Source: Symsagittifera roscoffensis (lineage: Eukaryota > Xenacoelomorpha > Acoela > Convolutidae). From it: a stretch of 64,000 nucleotides of DNA. The notes beneath the pieces were generated by a model. The model did not search any database and was not told the DNA's origin. It saw nothing but the letters and a program-made list of their open reading frames with translations. Shown piece by piece: positions 51,967 through 62,479 of the stretch. Position numbers and translations under genes: made by a program. Position 1 is the stretch's first letter. Every line of letters begins with the position of its first letter. The stretch is taken from contig NC_087070.1 of the NCBI RefSeq assembly GCF_963678635.1, positions 3,754,539 to 3,818,538 on the forward strand, in the 5' to 3' direction.

Positions 51967-53727
51967 AAGTGAGTGCAAGAGCGAAAACATGCAATAGGCA
52001 GAAAGCAAGAAAAAGCTTAAGACATAGAAAATCTCTACGGAAAAATCAAGAAAACTATGTTGCAGAAAAAACAGAGAGACAATCATCAGTTTTGAAGAAG
52101 GTTTTATTGAATATATTACAATCTAATATACTGTTAAGAGAAATATACCACATTTTTAGTCAATTTTAGCAAAAAATATTCAATTTTTTCAATGATAAGA
52201 AACTTATATTTTTTAATCATTATAAAAACGTCTCGAAATTCTAATTTTTGTACAAGTTTGGGTTATTCTTGAGAAAAAACTGAGGAGGAGCGGATCATGG
52301 AGTTTGATCTAGAAATTTCAATGAATATTGCTCTTATTGTTCAATTGAATTGAGATTCTTAGGTGAATTCTCCTTGAATTGAACATAAAACTAGTTAATT
52401 ACACAAATGAAAGGTTAAAATTGGAAAATTTTGGTTAGATTTGATTAATTTTTACTCTCTCGAAAATTACGATAAATTCGATAAATTACCTTATTTTCCC
52501 GAGAAATCGGAAGTATCAAAATTGATTCGGCAAATATGAACTTTATATGTTCAGAGCATTATATAAACCGCTTTTATGCTAAAATTAGGGTAAATTTTAT
52601 CCTACTTTATTATTTTGAGAGAAAATTGTGGAAGAATCTATATTTCCATTCAAAGATTTGTATCAGTGTCTCAACATGATGCCAATTGAAATACAATTTG
52701 AGCTTAATTTTAAACTCTAGACGTATTTATTTTTTATTCAATTAGATCAAAAGCAACAAAAAACTAGCTAAAACGGTGAGATTTCTGCAGTTCTTTCCAA
52801 AAACATTGAAACTTTTGCAATTTTTTCCAAAAACTTTCAAACTTGCAATTTTTTGCAAAAATTGAAATTTTTGCATTTTTTCAAGCAATTTTTTTTTTCG
52901 AAGTTTCGTAGGTTTCAGCATAAATTCAGCTGGATTGAGAACTGTTTTAAAAAGTAAGATCATCTCATAAAACAGTTTTAAATTCTAGTTATATCAAATG
53001 TTATCGTGTTTTGAATTTTTTTGAAAAAACTTTAAAATTTTTTGATAAAAAATCCAAATTTTTGCCCATCTTACTATTGACTTACCCTGATCCAAAAAAA
53101 ACATAATACTTTCATTACACAATCTACACGTAATACTCACCAATTACATAACGCGTGCTGAGATTTTGCGAAAAAACTAGACATTTCCACACAAAATCCA
53201 AAAAATACCGTTTTTCTTACCATTTTCTTACCATCACACTGAAACCTTACCATTCTCTATCTTAATACATTGGTAAACATATTCCCTATCTTAATGAGTT
53301 CTTAATTCCCTACACTGAATCCTTACACATAGGGAAAACTATACAGTATTTTAAAACATGGTATGATCGAGCGCCAACAATTTTTCTGAAATTTACCATC
53401 TTAAACCTTACCATCTTAATTAGGAAACCTTACCATCTTAATAAGGAAACGTATTACCTATCTTAATACAACGGAATACTTTTCCCTATCCTAATACATA
53501 GAGTGATGACCGGATACTCTATTCCCTATCTTAATACATTGCGAAATCTATACACTATACATGAGAAAATCGGGCGCCGAAAAAAACTTACCATCTGAAG
53601 CTTACCATTTGAAACCTGGTATCTTAATTCATTGGGAAACCTATTCCCTATCTTAATACATTGGGAAATCTCAAGCCTATGTTAATACATAGGGTGAATA
53701 CCGGATAGTCTATAGCCTATGTTAATA
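51967..53727 (+). repeat. 1761-bp direct repeat, copy 2
   Basis: Head-to-tail with copy 1, equal in length and differing at only a few positions by eye. It includes the 66-codon frame at 51969-52169. Confidence 0.93.
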
Positions 53728-55480
53728 AAGTGAGTGCAAGAGCGAAAACATGCAATAGGCAGAAAGCAAGAAAAAGCTTAAGACATAGAAAATCTCTACG
53801 GAAAAATCAAGAAAACTATGTTGCAGAAAAAACAGAGAGACAATCATCAGTTTTGAAGAAGGTTTTATTGAATATATTACAATCTAATATACTGTTAAGA
53901 GAAATATACCACATTTTTAGTCAATTTTAGCAAAAAATATTCAATTTTTTCAATGATAAGAAACTTATATTTTTTAATCATTATAAAAACGTCTCGAAAT
54001 TCTAATTTTTGTACAAGTTTGGGTTATTCTTGAGAAAAAACTGAGGAGGAGCGGATCATGGAGTTTGATCTAGAAATTTCAATGAATATTGCTCTTATTG
54101 TTCAATTGAATTGAGATTCTTAGGTGAATTCTCCTTGAATTGAACATAAAACTAGTTAATTACACAAATGAAAGGTTAAAATTGGAAAACTTTGGTTAGA
54201 TTTGATTAATTTTTACTCTCTCGAAAATTACGATAAATTCGATAAATTACCTTATTTTCCCGAGAAATCGGAAGTATCAAAATTGATTCGGCAAATATGA
54301 ACTTTATATGTTCAGAGCATTATATAAACCGCTTTTATGCTAAAATTAGGGTAAATTTTATCCTACTTTATTATTTTGAGAGAAAATTGTGGAAGAATCT
54401 ATATTTCCATTCAAAGATTTGTATCAGTGTCTCAACATGATGCCAATTGAAATACAATTTGAGCTTAATTTTAAACTCTAGACGTATTTATTTTTTATTC
54501 AATTAGATCAAAAGCAACAAAAAACTAGCTAAAACGGTGAGATTTCTGCAGTTCTTTCCAAAAACATTGAAACTTTTGCAATTTTTTCCAAAAACTTTCA
54601 AACTTGCAATTTTTTGCAAAAATTGAAATTTTTGCATTTTTTCAAGCAATTTTTTTTTTCGAAGTTTCGTAGGTTTCAGCATAAATTCAGCTGGATTGAG
54701 AACTGTTTTAAAAAGTAAGATCATCTCATAAAACAGTTTTAAATTCTAGTTATATCAAATGTTATCGTGTTTTGAATTTTTTTGAAAAAACTTTAAAATT
54801 TTTTGATAAAAAATCCAAATTTTTGCCCATCTTACTATTGACTTACCCTGATCCAAAAAAAACATAATACTTTCATTACACAATCTACACGTAATACCCA
54901 CCAATTACATAACGCGTGCTGAGATTTTGCGAAAAAACTAGACATTTCCACACAAAATCCAAAAAATACCGTTTTTCTTACCATTTTCTTACCATCACAC
55001 TGAAACCTTACCATTCTCTATCTTAATACATTGGTAAACATATTCCCTATCTTAATGAGTTCTTAATTCCCTACACTGAATCCTTACACATAGGGAAAAC
55101 TATACAGTATTTTAAAACATGGTATGATCGAGCGCCAACAATTTTTCTGAAATTTACCATCTTAAACCTTACCATCTTAATTAGGAAACCTTACCATCTT
55201 AATAAGGAAACGTATTACCTATCTTAATACAACGGAAATCTTTTCCCTATCCTAATACATAGAGTGATGACCGGATACTCTATTCCCTATCTTAATACAT
55301 TGCGAAATCTATACACTATATATGGGAAAATCGGGCGCCGAAAAAAACTTACCATCTGAAGCTTACCATTTGAAACCTGGTATCTTAATTCATTGGGAAA
55401 CCTATTCCCTATCTTAATACATTGGGAAATCTCAAGCCTATTACACTATACCGGATAGTCTATAGCCTATGTTAATAAAT
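53728..55480 (+). repeat. 1761-bp direct repeat, copy 3 (end altered)
   Basis: Third copy, including the 66-codon frame at 53730-53930. A short stretch near 55441 (before ACACTATACCGGATAG) is missing, and after TTAATAAA it leaves the repeat for a poly-C junction. Confidence 0.9.
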
Positions 55481-55491
55481 GGAGGTCTTCA

Positions 55492-55513
55492 CCCCCCCCC
55501 CCCCCCCCCCCCC
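55492..55513 (+). repeat. Poly-C run, 22 bases
   Basis: A pure C tract between the end of the 1761-bp array and the RT fragment. Such runs are prone to sequencing and assembly error, so the length and the junction are uncertain. Confidence 0.9.
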
Positions 55514-55576
55514 GGCTGAACTGCTCCAACATATACTACTAATGTTACTTTTTGGCTGATTTTTCTGTCGTTTTTC

Positions 55577-56560
55577 TTGTTTTTTTTTTGTGAACAACCC
55601 AAGAAAAGTGGTCGTAAACAAACAACAGCTATGAGCTTTATAATATACAGGAAAAATGGAGCCAATATTGTTTCACTACCTAAACCTCTTCCTCAAGGGT
55701 CAAGTCTTCCCCAGGCAGATCTTGAAGAGAAACTAAAGCTAATCAGCAGCAAGCCCGATGAGGGAAATATAAATTGAGGAAAAAAGCTTCAGATGAAAAT
55801 ATCGCATCTTTTTCGATTCCTAACTATAAAAAATTGGTACCTTAACATCCAAAAAGAGCCGATATAAATGCCCCACGACCGGAAAACGTCGATAGATTTT
55901 TCGTAACTGTAATCGAGGTGTACAAAGCAATTATGTCTTTTCCAAATGGTTCGGGAGCCCGAACGGATAAAATTGTTACGCAAGTTTTTAAAGACCTTAT
56001 TAGCAAATCAAACGGCAATGCTGGGCTCATTTTTTTGAAACCGCTTATTTAGCTCCTAAATCTTATAGGTGAAGGTAAAGTACCAGAACAGCTAAGACTT
56101 TTCTTTTTTTGAGCAAAACTTATCGCCCTCGTAAAACTTGACGGAGGTTTGAGACCAATTTCCATCGGCAACAAGTTCAGATGCATGGCGTCTAAATCCG
56201 CAGCAAGCAAGGCTCTCGCACAGCGATGAATTCTTGTTTTCGTACATTTTGCGTACGAATTTGCGTGCGAATTCTGGTTTTCTGCTAAATGATTATTTGG
56301 AAAAATACGATCGAAGTTTAAAATACTCTTTATGTAAGATAGCAAAAGTAAAAATGAAGGATAGCAAATTATTGCAAGCAGTTCTCGCGGCATTCAAAGG
56401 TGGCTTGGGTATGTCTTCCGCTCGCCTTCTAGTTTTAACCGCTTTTTTAATCTCAATAGTAGGAGCGAAACCTACCTTAAATGAGATTTTTGGGTTTGGA
56501 GCACGAGGTCGGAAAAAATAACAATGCACTAGAAACTTGGTATGGTTCAGCAAAGTGTGA
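55577..56560 (+). pseudogene. Decayed reverse transcriptase of a LINE
   Basis: Across frameshifts and stops the sequence reads SFPNGSGA near 55935, VFKDLISKSNGNAG near 55990, then ALVKLDGGLRPISIGNKFR near 56130-56185 (the conserved GG-RPI block of a LINE reverse transcriptase). Later it reads LAAFKGGLGMSSARLL near 56385-56430 and a WYGSAKC stretch near 56545. The catalytic DD box was not found. The restriction-like endonuclease fragment at 56820 belongs to the same protein type. Confidence 0.65.
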
Positions 56561-56620
56561 AGTAGCTCCGGAAATGGAAATCCAAAAAAATAAGATCGAG
56601 CCTACTTTTAATAAAAAATT

Positions 56621-57056
56621 AACTGATATAAACCTACTGATATAAACAGGTCCAACTTTTTAAGAAATAAGTTTGGATTGTAATTGTTGAAAATCTGACC
56701 GTGTAAAAATCTAAGATTGAAATTGTCGAATCAGCAGCTTAGATATGAAATTGAACTCCGCCTATGTTCAAAATTTTGTGAAAAACATTGATGCGTTTGC
56801 TGAAAATATGTAACTAAAGATGGATGGCTTGGTCTATTTTTTTATCAAAAAGACAGTGAGATTATCTAGGCGTTCAAGTTTGAATGCCCTCTTGAAGCAA
56901 AGTCTCGCCTCCACTCACATTTTTACTGTTTTAGAGCCACGACACCTCCACAGGACAGATCAAAAGCGACCAGACGGTTTGACGCTCGTCCCAAGGGCTC
57001 ATGGTAGGCAACTTCTGTGTGATGTAACTGTAGTTGAGTCCCTAGACCCTTGAAGA
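56621..57056 (+). pseudogene. Repeat unit B copy 2 with restriction-like endonuclease end
   Basis: The 56820-57053 frame reads RRSSLNALLKQSLAS, LEPRHLHRTDQKRPDGLTLV and LLCDVTVVES. The pattern RPDG followed by a D-V/A-T strand is typical of the PD-(D/E)XK-type endonuclease at the C-terminus of certain LINEs. It ends in a stop soon after. The first 334 bp duplicate 45877-46210. Upstream of 56820 the frame is destroyed. Confidence 0.6.
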
Positions 57057-57838
57057 ATAAGCGAAGGCTAAGTTTGTAACCCCGGAACGGCCGCGGTCGA
57101 GGCGGAAGATCGAAAATCTGATATATATATATATATATAAAGAGATAAAATTAATGATGGATATAATTTTAAAATTAAAGCTCTTGAAATAAATACAGTC
57201 TCAAATCTTGGATTAAGGTTTGGTTCGAAAGAACAAGTTTCTGGGGATCTCCCCCTTTTGGAGATTTTATGCCTTGATTTTCTAAAAAAAATTTACTGAC
57301 AGAAAAAAAATCCAGTTTTTGAAAGTAGATATCCGTAGAGTAATCCTTGGATTTTGTTTTTAATGGATTAAGGCATATTTACAGTCAGAAAACGGTATTT
57401 TCAAACGTATAGTATTGGCTCGGGCGTTAGCCACCAACCCTGTTTTAAATTTCGGAGTTGTAATAGTTTTTGAGTCAAAATTCTCATTTTTTCCTTGGTC
57501 TTATGAGTATAGTACGAGAAACAGTGTGAACGAGTGTATTTAAATTTTTTTAAACCGTGCATGAAAAGATTTTAGGTCCCTACTTTCAAGAGTACCTTTA
57601 ATACACCGTGAAGAAGAAGTTTCCTGTCCCTTTTTCATGAGCTCTCATTTTACAGTTGTTTTGACTATTACTCAGTTCAGTTCAGTTCAATTCAGTTCTT
57701 TTTCTGATCTCTTAGGCGTTTCGTCGCCTCTATTGATCAACTCATGATGTACTTTTTTTTCTCAAATTTAATGGTTTTCGCTTTTCTTCCCATGTTTGTC
57801 CAGGTTGTTCTTGAAAGCGTTCAAGGTCTTCTAGTTAA
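57057..57838. other. Non-coding DNA with repeat R1 and (TA)n
   Basis: Contains a (TA)n tract at 57119-57139, the repeat R1 at 57187-57510 and a CAGTTCAGTTCAATTCAG stretch near 57677 that may be the tail of the next LINE. No gene is supported. Confidence 0.55.
57187..57510 (+). repeat. Repeat R, copy 1
   Basis: About 93% identical by eye to 60073-60401, including GGGGATCTCCCCCTTTTG and GGCTCGGGCGTTAGCCACC. Both copies end at TCTTATGAGT, and each is followed directly by the 3' end of a minus-strand LINE. Confidence 0.75.
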
Positions 57839-59860
57839 TTACTGCTCCTGGCAACATGTTTCAATCTGTAGCTGATCTAGTGGTAAAAAGTTTTTCCGCA
57901 ATTCGAATTTGGCCTTCTTCTTTATCACTTTTTTGTCATTTGTACTTGTTTCAGGATTATTCAATTCGAACATGCCTTTTGTAGCTATTGGGTCATAACG
58001 GTTGTAACCTATTTTGAACATTTCGATCATTGTTCCTCGCCTTCTGCGGTATTCAGTGACGTTAGTTTTAGTTTCTTTAACCTTTTATTGTAGCTTAGTG
58101 TCTGCAGCCCTTGTACCATTCGTATCGTTCGTCGGTGCACATTTTTGATTAATCTTGTGTTCTTATTTAATCGCGGGTACAAAAACTGATTACAGAACTC
58201 CAAATGAGGCCTTATGAGGCCTTTATAAACATTTAAAGATACAGGTATAGTCATTTTAATGAATGTTTTCTTAAAAACTGCATTGATAGAATTTGCCTTT
58301 TTAATTTTTGCAAAGATATGAGAATCAAAGGAGAGTTTAATATATTGATGATCACTCCAAGGTATTTTTCTTCTTCTACCGTTTCAAGCTGTTTATCGTA
58401 AAGTTCATTTGAACTTGTTTCACGATTTGATCCTCCATTTGAAATTATCATTTGTACACATTTATCTTCATTGAAATGCAAAAGACTATTTTTTGACCAT
58501 TCTTCCAGCTTTCTTAGATCTTCTTGCAGCAACTCAACGCCTTTGTTACTGGTAATTTCTCTGTATAGTTCGTCTGCAAATAAACACAATTTTGATTTGA
58601 CTGTGTTTGTCATTGAATTTATATATATTACAAGCAAAACAGGTCCCAGTACAGATCCTTGGGGAATCCCACTCAGAACATCTTTCCATTCAGATCTACT
58701 GTCGTTTATCACAACTCTTTGTCTTCTTGTTGATAAAAACTCGTTGATCCAGCCCAGTGTTTTCCTTATATTCCATATTGTTTTAGGATTCCTATCAGTC
58801 TTTTTTGCGGAATCGAGTCGAATGCTTTCTTGAAATCCAAGTAGATAACATCCGTTTCTCGGCGACTATCTTTTGTTTTTGTGAAATCATCCAGCACTCT
58901 CAGTTGTTGTAATTGTGATGATCTACCGGACAGAAAACCAAACTGTTCATTTACAAGGATTTCATTTTTTTCTAGATGTTCCATAAGAAGGGCTCCAAAT
59001 ATTTTATCAAATATTTTACAAACTATTGAGGTTAAGCTTACTGGACGATAGTTGTCAGCTATCAACTTTTTCCCTTTTTTGAAGATGGAGGCAGTATGAG
59101 CAAATTTCCAGTCTTCAGGTAGCTTCGCTTCGGCCCAAGATTTGTTAAAAATTTTTTCCAGAACTTGAGTCAGGAAATCTCCCAATTCAAGCAGAAATTT
59201 CGGGTGAATTTTGTCGGGCCCTGGAGATTACGATGTATTGAGTGAGTCTTGTTGCTCTTTCACCAATTGCTCTGTTATTTCTAAGTCCTTTATTGGATAG
59301 GTGATATCCAATTCTGGAATCTTCCATTCTCCTGGTGGTTCGTGTGTGAGAATTGATGAAAGGCACTTTAACAAAACTTCAACTTTTTCGATCTCATTGG
59401 TCGTTAAAGATCCCTCAACCTCCACTAAAGCTGGTATTGCATTTTGTAACACGGTTTTCTGTCTCACATAACTCCACAATTTTTGGTTTGATTTTACATC
59501 TTAGCTATTTCACTTTCCTTTGTCCTCTGATCATTTCGAGTAGCTGTCTTAACAGCATTTCTTTTTTCTTTATAGTTGTCAAAATTTACTTTTGTTCTAT
59601 TGCAGCAAAACTTTTTCCAGTATTTCTTTTTTGCTCTTATTGCCTGTCGAGTGGTATTTGTGAAGATTAAGTTGTTTTTACACTAGATTGAGCTTAGTTA
59701 ATGGTACAAACTTTTTTGTTAGTTCAGTCAGGAGTTCGCGCAAATCCGTCCAAAGTTTTTCAACATTGTCTTCAATGTGAAGAAACGACAAATTTTATAC
59801 TTCATCTCTCATTCAGTCGTAGTCTCCTTTAGCGAAGTTGTATCTTATCATGGTTTTACT
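57839..59860 (-). pseudogene. LINE ORF2 fragment (CR1/Jockey-type RT)
   Basis: On the minus strand from about 59860 the sequence reads a linker (LWTDLRELL), WSYVRQKT, then the reverse transcriptase: LPEDWKFA, ADNYRPVSLTSI, NEQFGFLSGRSS, YLDFKKAFDSIP, SGIPQGSVLGP and a catalytic box LFADELY, where the second Asp is replaced by Glu. The post-RT part follows (YKGLIRPHLEFC, VQGLQTLSYNKRL). At least four frameshifts or stops and the changed catalytic residue show a dead copy. The endonuclease part is missing (5' truncated). Confidence 0.83.
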
Positions 59861-60402
59861 AATTTTGCGGTGCGCGGGTAACTCCACTTATTGAAGAAAA
59901 GTAACCCATATCGAGTTTAATTTTAAACACATCAGCACTAATCATCTCCTTTTTATCACTATCATTTCCCTATCTAGAAAATTCTGAGGATTTTGACTGG
60001 ATTCTGTGAAGGGACTCCTGACTGTAACCTCGGATACTATGATACTTTCGACCTTCTGATTGTTTCATCAGAAAATAAAATAAATACACTCTCAAATCTT
60101 GGATTAAGGTTTGACTCGAAAGAACAGTTTTGTGGGGATCTCCCCCTTTTGTTGATTTTACGCCTTGAATTTCTAAAAAAATTTACTGACTGAAAAAAAA
60201 ACCAGTTTTTGAAAGTAGATATCCCTAGAGTAATCCTTAGATTTGGTGTTTTTAATGGATTAAGGCACATTTACAGTCAGAAAACAGTATTTTCAAACGT
60301 ATAGTATTGGCTCGGGCGTTAGCCACCAACCCTGTTTTAAAATTCGGAGTTGTAATAGTTTTTGAGTCAAATTTCTGCTTTTTTCCTTGGTCTTATGAGT
60401 GC
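59861..60402. other. Non-coding DNA with repeat R copy 2
   Basis: Contains the second repeat R (60073-60401), directly before the (AAT)n tail of the next LINE. A 66-codon plus-strand frame runs through it but has no recognised domain. Confidence 0.55.
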
Positions 60403-60426
60403 AATAATAATAATAATAATAATAAT
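60403..60426 (+). repeat. (AAT)n tail of a minus-strand LINE
   Basis: Eight AAT repeats at the 3' end of the LINE at 60484-61620; the tail is (ATT)n on the minus strand. Confidence 0.8.
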
Positions 60427-60483
60427 TTAGGATACATCCATGGGAGTTAGCTCCCGAATCAAGTTTATGAGATCAATCATATT

Positions 60484-61620
60484 TTAGTTTAATGAGTTTA
60501 GTTTTTTGATGTTTAAGCATCTTGTGCATCCGCAGTTGATTCTCCAGGTGCAGGTATCGACTTCATTGTAGATTTTCTCGTAGAATTGCCAGTACACTCT
60601 TGATATTTTTGGTTTAAACGAGTCACTTAATAGGACTTCATATTTCAGGTGATCGTGAAATATGTTTGTCAGGCTGCAGGCGCGTTGCCAGAAATCAGAT
60701 TCGCATTTATGAAGTCGAAAGTTCTTCGCGTTGAAACGTCTTGTTGTTTTCGGTCGATTTGATTCAGTGATTTCTATAAATCGCCACCATTCCAGGTCGG
60801 TCTTTCCTCTTAGAATGTTCGCGAACAAAAGTAGTACACGCATTTCTTGGTAAAGAGACAAGGGAAGAATTTGAAGAGTGGTTAACCTCGATTTATAAGG
60901 AAATTGTTTACTTCCAAGTATCCATTTCGTTGCTCTCTGTTGCACTTTTTCTAAGGTGGCAAGATCTTGCTTTGAGGGTTTCCAGACTGATGATGCATAG
61001 CTAACGATAGGTACTACATAGCTTTTATATGCATTTTTCCTGTTGTTCATGGTTGTGACAGATGATAAGTTTCTTTTGATGCAGTATAGGGCCTTCAGTG
61101 CTTTGCTCGCACGATTGTTTGCATGAGAAGTCCAGTTAAGATTTTTTGACATTATTATTCCAAGATCTTTAAGTTCGTTAGGCTGTTCGAATTTGTACGA
61201 GAATATGCTTAGGTTGCACTCGCCCTTAATTACTAGTGTTTTGCTCTTGGTCATATTGAGGCGCATTTCATTGGTTTCACACCGCTTCCTGACTTTTCTA
61301 ATATCGATGTGCAGGGTAGTCGGGTCGGTGCCCATAATTTTATAGTCATCCGCATAGCCGTAGCACGATGACATGACACATTTTGGCAAGTCGTTGATGT
61401 ATACTAAGAAAAGAAGTGGCCCTAGAATAGATCCTTGCGGCACTCCACTATAAATTGGCAGTTGGCTTGAGACCGAGCTGCCGATGCGTACTGTTTGGGT
61501 TCGACCGGTCAGGTAACTTTTGATTAGATCTAATATTGGGCCTGTTATTCCAGCTCTGCTGAGTTTTTCGATCGTTATATTGTGATTGACTTTGTCAAAA
61601 GCCTTCTGGAAGTCGAGGTA
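60484..61620 (-). pseudogene. LINE ORF2, 5'-truncated, RT with intact catalytic box
   Basis: The open frame runs without a stop from the truncation at about 61620 to 60484. It starts within RT at YLDFQKAFDKVNH, continues through GVPQGSILGPLLFLVYIND, the catalytic YGYADDYK, SYVVPIVSYASSVWKP and WILGSKQFP, and ends in a Cys-rich motif (CTWRINCGCTRC) before the stop. The (AAT)n tail is 60 bp further. The clean frame and tail mean a recent insertion, but the endonuclease and first half of RT are absent, so it cannot move by itself. Confidence 0.87.
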
Positions 61621-61650
61621 AAATGACGGTAGGAAGTGGCAGTTGCTATT

Positions 61651-62262
61651 GCATCGTCAGGATTTTTTACAATAAACTACTCTAAATGACAATAAAACAT
61701 CAATTTACAAATGTTATTTACAATAAATCACACACAATTTGGTTCTAAACCATCATGATAAAAAATTAGCCAATCACAGTTGACCTCTAAATTACTATTA
61801 AGATTAAAATACTTTTAACCTCTAAAATTAATTAAACATTTTAAAATTAATTTGTCAGGTAACTTTTGATTAGATCTAATATTGGGCCTGTTATTCCAGC
61901 TCTGCTGAGTTTTTCGATCGTTATATTGTGATTGACTTTGTCAAAAGCCTTCTGGAAGTCGAGGTAAATGACAAACTGAAAATTTAGTCCCAAAACAATT
62001 TTGGTTTTTTTTTTAAACGTACATGTCTAAATCAAAATTATGACTCAGAAACTTCCAGACAAATTAATTTAAAAAGGTTTAATTAATTTTAGAGGTTAAA
62101 AGTATTTTAATCTTAATAGTAATTTAGAGGTCAACTGTGATTGGCTAATTTTTTATCATGATGGTTTAGAACCAAATTGTGTGTGATTTATTGTAAATAA
62201 CATTTGTAAATTGATGTTTTATCGTCATTTAGAGTAGTTTATTGTAAAAATCCTGACGATGC
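61651..62262. mobile_element. Foldback element with 206-bp inverted arms
   Basis: Arms at 61651-61856 and 62058-62262 are reverse complements with only a few differences; the outer ends read GCATCGTCAGG and CCTGACGATGC. The 201-bp centre contains a piece of the neighbouring LINE. No coding capacity and no clear target duplication were seen. It could be a non-autonomous DNA transposon of foldback type or an inverted duplication formed during repair. Confidence 0.75.
61857..61968 (-). repeat. Duplicated LINE fragment inside the foldback
   Basis: Nearly identical to about 61510-61620 (part of the LINE just outside the left arm), in the same orientation, ending GTCGAGGTAAATGAC. Confidence 0.85.
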
Positions 62263-62479
62263 ACAAAGTTGCGAAAACGTTTGAAATTTACTTTTTAGCA
62301 AAAATTTCTTCAATTTTACTTGTAAATTCGTGATAAACCAAAAAGCGAAGAGCTTGAAATTCCAACTGTTTTCCCATTAAAGGGCCAGTATAAAAATTTT
62401 AAATGATTTTTATCAATGTATAGAGAATTTTTATAGTGTTTTTTTTAATCGATACGTAAAATATGGCCGCTTTTTGATT

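Noticed and set aside
50981..54724. Minus-strand 73-codon frame repeated three times in the 1761-bp units
   Set aside because: Phe/Lys-rich translation of AT-rich repeats (TTGCAATTTTTTCC type) without motifs; its repetition only reflects the array.
57187..60401. Repeat R copies as LTRs of a small LTR element
   Set aside because: The enclosed sequence is a minus-strand LINE without primer site or gag, the ends lack TG...CA, and the copies are about 7% diverged.
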